This document shows positions 27,898-30,745 of a stretch of DNA of 30,745 nt, piece by piece. The notes beneath the pieces are model-generated. The model saw only the letters and a program-made list of their open reading frames with translations. It did no database searches and was not told the origin of the DNA. The position numbers and the translations under genes were made by a program. Numbering within the stretch: the first letter of the stretch is position 1; every line of letters begins with the position of its first letter. The stretch lies in assembly GCA_028690255.1 (NCBI GenBank), contig JAQVBP010000013.1:1-30745 (forward strand), given 5' to 3'. Origin of the DNA: Methanosarcinaceae archaeon (GTDB taxonomy: Archaea > Halobacteriota > Methanosarcinia > Methanosarcinales > Methanosarcinaceae).

Positions 27898-30507
27898 TTA
27901 CCTGACGATCACGACAATCGCGCCGTTGATATCCAGCACATCAACTTCCCGACCACCCGATATGACTTCTTTCCTTATCTCGACTGCATCGGCTTCGATT
28001 TCGACGAGTTCTCCGGAAACACTTACTGAAATCATTCCTGTGATCGCCTGAGCCTCGATTGCTGCGGGGGCTTCTGCCTTGAGGGCCTTTACAACAGCTC
28101 CGGCTTCTTTTCTGAACCTGGGGCCAAGGATGCCCATGTTGGGCTTGACCTCAACGGGCACGTATTCGAAAGAGGGAGCTCCTTCCATGGCTTCGATTTC
28201 GGCGTTCGTGGCTCCTGCAATGTCTCCAGTATCGATATCCGTATTGTAGATCTCGATCTTTTTCAGGGGAGCATTAAGGGCCAGGCCATGGTCGGCCTTG
28301 TAGCGGCGGACATTGCCGGTTATATCTTTGATAAGTTCTCCCGCGGCCTCGGCCTCCTCACTGATAAAGCTTTCCTCGACCTCTGGCCAGGCCTGGGTAT
28401 GCACGCTTCCGCTCCCTATCCTGGAGTACATCTCTTCGGAAAAGAAGGGCAGGAAAGGGGCAAGCAGTCGGGTGAGCGTATCAACAGTCCGGAAGAGCAC
28501 ATAGCGAGCGGCCTGCTTTCCTTCGGGTTCGTCTCCGTAGAGCCTGTTTTTCACAAGTTCCAGGTAGTTGTCCGCAAGGACCTCCCAGGCAAAGCCGCGG
28601 ATGGCCTTAAAGGTGGAATCGAACTGGCAGTTATCCATATCTTCGGTTGCGGATAGGACCAGCCGGTTAAGTTTACTCAGGAGCCACCTGTCGATTGTCA
28701 GCAGGGAGTCGGGGGAGACTTTCTCGGCGGCTTCAGGTCCGAAATCTCTGAGGTGGGACATTGAGAAGCGGTAGATGCTCCACATCTTCTGGAGGAACCT
28801 GGAAGCTGCGACAACTTCCTTCCATCTGAACATAATGTCCGAGCCCGTGGACCCTCCGACTGCCCCCCACTGCCTGAAAGCGTCGGCACTGTACTGGACG
28901 GTCACTTCCTCGGGGGAAATTACGTTTCCGAGGGACTTGCTCATCTTGTGTCCGTCGGGCCCGAGCACCATCCCGTTGATCATGATGGAGTCCCAGGGTC
29001 TTTTTCCTTCAAGTGCGAGGGTCCTGAGAATCGTGTAGAATGCCCAGGTCCTTATGATGTCGTGTCCCTGAGGACGGAGCTGGGCAGGCAGGCGAAGCTC
29101 GTGTTCGCTCTCCCAGCCTGTGACATGCAGGGCTGTAAGGGAGGAGTCCATCCAGGTGTCCAGAACGTCAGTCTCGGGCTCAAACTCGGTGGAGCCGCAT
29201 GTGCAGGCCTTCTTCGGAGGCTCCTCGTTCGGGTCTATGGGAAGCCAGGCTTCTTCTGCGATCATAACTTCCCCGCAGTGCTTGCAGTACCAGATGGGAA
29301 TCGGGGTCGCAAAGATCCTTTGTCTGGAGATGCACCAGTCCCATTCCATGGTCCCGGTCCAGTTTTCAAGCCTGACTTTCATGTATTCGGGAAGCCATTT
29401 TATCTCATCGGCCTTTTGCAGAATGCCTTCGGGATCGATCTTGACAAACCACTGGGGCTCGGAAAGGATTTCGATCGGGGTGGAACAGCGCCAGCAGAGC
29501 CCGACGTTCTGGTCCAGGGGTTTCTGCTCGTAGAGGAAGTTTCCTGCCCGAAGGTCGGAAATGACGGCATCCCTGCACTCTTTGAGACTCATGCCCTCGT
29601 ATTTTCCGGCCGCCTTTGTCATTTTTCCTTCCCTGTCGATGGCCTTTATGAGGGGCAGCCCGTATTTGCTCCACCAGCGCACGTCCTGTTTGTCCCCGAA
29701 GGTACAGATCATAACGGCTCCGGTCCCGAATTCGGTTTCAACGGCATCGTCTGCTATTAAGGGGACTTCCTGCCCGAAGAGAGGGACTTTGATGGTTTTT
29801 CCGATATATTCCTTATAACGTTCGTCTTCAGGGCTTACGGCAACAGCCACACAGGCTGCCATTAGTTCGGGTCTGGTGGTTGCGATGTCTACTTTGTCGA
29901 AGTGGACGAAATTCAGCTTTGTCTGCCGGCCCTCGTACTCGACTTCCGCAAAGGCGATTGCGGTTTCACAGCGGGGGCACCAGTTTACAGGGTGTTCTTC
30001 GTGATAGACCCGGTCTTTTTCGTACATTTTTACGAAAGACTTCTGGGTCTTTACAAAGTACTCGGGTTCCATGGTCACGAATTCGTTGCTCCAGTCCACG
30101 GAAAAGCCCAGGTGGAGCATGGTCTTGCGCATCTTGTCGATGTTGCCTGTGGTCATCTCCCGGCACAGCTTCCGGAACTCGGCCCTCGGAATCTGGTTTT
30201 TCGTAATCCCGTGAGTTTCTTCTACCTTTACTTCCGTAGGCAGTCCGTGGCAGTCCCAGCCCTGGGGGAACATCACGTTGTAGCCGCGCATCCTCCTGTA
30301 GCGGGCCACAAAGTCAATGTAGCACCAGTTCAGGGCGTTTCCGATGTGGAAGTTCCCTGTAGGGTATGGTGGAGGGGTATCTATTATATACTGGGGGCGG
30401 GAGTCTTCTCCCCAGTTGAAGTGGTACATGGAAAGGTCCCAGGAGGACATCCATTTTTCCTCAACTTCAGTTGCATTATATTCCTTTGGAATTTCCATTT
30501 CGGTCAT
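27898..30507 (-). CDS. valS: Valyl-tRNA synthetase
   Basis: Class Ia aminoacyl-tRNA synthetase charging tRNA-Val, cytoplasmic. 869 residues, normal for archaeal ValRS. The HIGH motif is in PPPYPTGNFHIGNAL (about 45-59) and KMSKS in GPDGHKMSKSLGNV (about 521). The editing (CP1) domain has NFVHFDKVDIATTRPEL and DDAVETEFGTGAVMI (220-275). Zinc-binding CxxC pairs are seen at WCPRCE, WCKHCGEV and ACTCGS. The anticodon-binding domain has RWLLSKLNRLV, followed by the C-terminal domain to residue 869. The LDTWMDSSLTAL and PQGHDIIRTWAFYT motifs are as expected for ValRS rather than IleRS or LeuRS. The ATG has CGGAGTG seven bases upstream. Confidence 0.97.
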   Translation of the reverse strand: MTEMEIPKEYNATEVEEKWMSSWDLSMYHFNWGEDSRPQYIIDTPPPYPTGNFHIGNALNWCYIDFVARYRRMRGYNVMFPQGWDCHGLPTEVKVEETHGITKNQIPRAEFRKLCREMTTGNIDKMRKTMLHLGFSVDWSNEFVTMEPEYFVKTQKSFVKMYEKDRVYHEEHPVNWCPRCETAIAFAEVEYEGRQTKLNFVHFDKVDIATTRPELMAACVAVAVSPEDERYKEYIGKTIKVPLFGQEVPLIADDAVETEFGTGAVMICTFGDKQDVRWWSKYGLPLIKAIDREGKMTKAAGKYEGMSLKECRDAVISDLRAGNFLYEQKPLDQNVGLCWRCSTPIEILSEPQWFVKIDPEGILQKADEIKWLPEYMKVRLENWTGTMEWDWCISRQRIFATPIPIWYCKHCGEVMIAEEAWLPIDPNEEPPKKACTCGSTEFEPETDVLDTWMDSSLTALHVTGWESEHELRLPAQLRPQGHDIIRTWAFYTILRTLALEGKRPWDSIMINGMVLGPDGHKMSKSLGNVISPEEVTVQYSADAFRQWGAVGGSTGSDIMFRWKEVVAASRFLQKMWSIYRFSMSHLRDFGPEAAEKVSPDSLLTIDRWLLSKLNRLVLSATEDMDNCQFDSTFKAIRGFAWEVLADNYLELVKNRLYGDEPEGKQAARYVLFRTVDTLTRLLAPFLPFFSEEMYSRIGSGSVHTQAWPEVEESFISEEAEAAGELIKDITGNVRRYKADHGLALNAPLKKIEIYNTDIDTGDIAGATNAEIEAMEGAPSFEYVPVEVKPNMGILGPRFRKEAGAVVKALKAEAPAAIEAQAITGMISVSVSGELVEIEADAVEIRKEVISGGREVDVLDINGAIVVIVR

Positions 30508-30607
30508 AAAAAAACACTCCGATGATAGGGAAATAGTGTCAGAATTTCGTGGGGTTTTAGAGTGCTTGCGATTATTTAAATATATCTGGTTTGGGCCTGA
30601 GAAGAGT
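30508..30607 (-). promoter_or_regulatory. valS promoter and leader
   Basis: The minus strand reads GATATATTTAAATAATCGC near 30570-30587, a good archaeal TATA box, about 70 bases upstream of the start, implying a leader of roughly 45 bases. Confidence 0.5.
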
Positions 30608-30651
30608 TTTTCCCGGAATTTTCCCGGAATTTTCCCGGAATTTTCCCGGAA
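30608..30651. repeat. 11-bp x 4 tandem repeat upstream of valS
   Basis: Four perfect units of TTTTCCCGGAA. Each holds the palindromic TTCC-C-GGAA. The array begins about 20-25 bases upstream of the valS TATA box. Spacing of one helical turn (11 bp) puts all units on the same DNA face. It may be a regulator array or simple slippage. Confidence 0.9.
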
Positions 30652-30745
30652 TAACTTCCTGAAATAAAATAGAGCGGAACGGGCCCGAAAGGAAAAGTAT
30701 CAGGCCTGCAAAAAAAGGAATTTTTGAAGGGAAAGTAAAACGAGG
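30652..30745. other. Window end, no feature
   Basis: A/G-rich sequence upstream of the valS repeat array; no gene start or structured element could be supported before the window ends. Confidence 0.3.

Noticed and set aside
28948..29760. 270-codon plus-strand frame opposite valS
   Set aside because: Shadow of valS; composition is that of reversed coding sequence and no family motif is seen.

Overview
The window looks like a chromosomal piece of a methanogenic archaeon of the Methanosarcina type. The grounds are an archaellum (archaeal flagellum) operon, a soluble-type heterodisulfide reductase set (HdrA/HdrB/HdrC), a small methanogen-type siroheme sulfite reductase, LVIVD-propeller and beta-helix surface proteins, archaeal TATA boxes, GGTGAT/GAGGTG ribosome sites with frequent TTG and GTG starts, and TnpB (IS200/IS605-type) relics. 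The species cannot be fixed from sequence alone.

Layout. (1) 1-8.5 kb, plus strand: archaellum operon. It holds two tandem archaellins (the first cut by the window edge), a fused ArlC/D/E scaffold, ArlG- and ArlF-like stator proteins, ArlH (KaiC-like ATPase), ArlI (motor ATPase), ArlJ (membrane platform), and two unrecognised membrane proteins of 299 and 53 residues. A 13-bp perfect hairpin with a T-rich tail overlaps the second archaellin stop and probably sets the archaellin/accessory expression ratio. (2) 8.5-10.5 kb, minus strand: a small helical protein with a degenerate 32-bp repeat array at its promoter, then the large subunit of an isopropylmalate/homoaconitate dehydratase. (3) 10.8-13.1 kb: a secreted 14-repeat LVIVD protein with a PKD-like domain and a dockerin-like tail. 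(4) 13.3-17.5 kb, minus strand: hdrA-hdrC-hdrB. HdrA has a pentapeptide minisatellite insert and a C-terminal MvhD-like domain lacking the usual cysteines. (5) 17.5-22.4 kb: a low-density accessory zone with two paralogous winged-helix regulators, a Glu/Leu-type amino acid dehydrogenase, a MarR regulator, and many hairpins resembling right ends / omegaRNA of TnpB elements, but no tnpB. (6) 22.4-23.8 kb: a secreted beta-helix protein. (7) 23.9-26.7 kb: small siroheme reductase, cupin, CGGC protein and ferredoxin on the minus strand, divergent from an HxlR regulator with an operator-like palindrome. (8) 26.7-27.5 kb: a tnpB C-terminal relic and a DsrE-like protein. (9) 27.9-30.5 kb: valyl-tRNA synthetase, with a 4 x 11-bp repeat upstream.

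The least ordinary material is (a) the set of TnpB-less right-end/omegaRNA-like hairpins, three of which abut or overlap the 3' ends of gdh-like, marR and hxlR genes in antisense orientation; (b) a structured intergenic element present twice, 13 kb apart, with a covarying hairpin; and (c) the siroheme reductase/cupin/CGGC/ferredoxin/HxlR cluster. All functional statements rest on motif recognition by eye; no database search was run.
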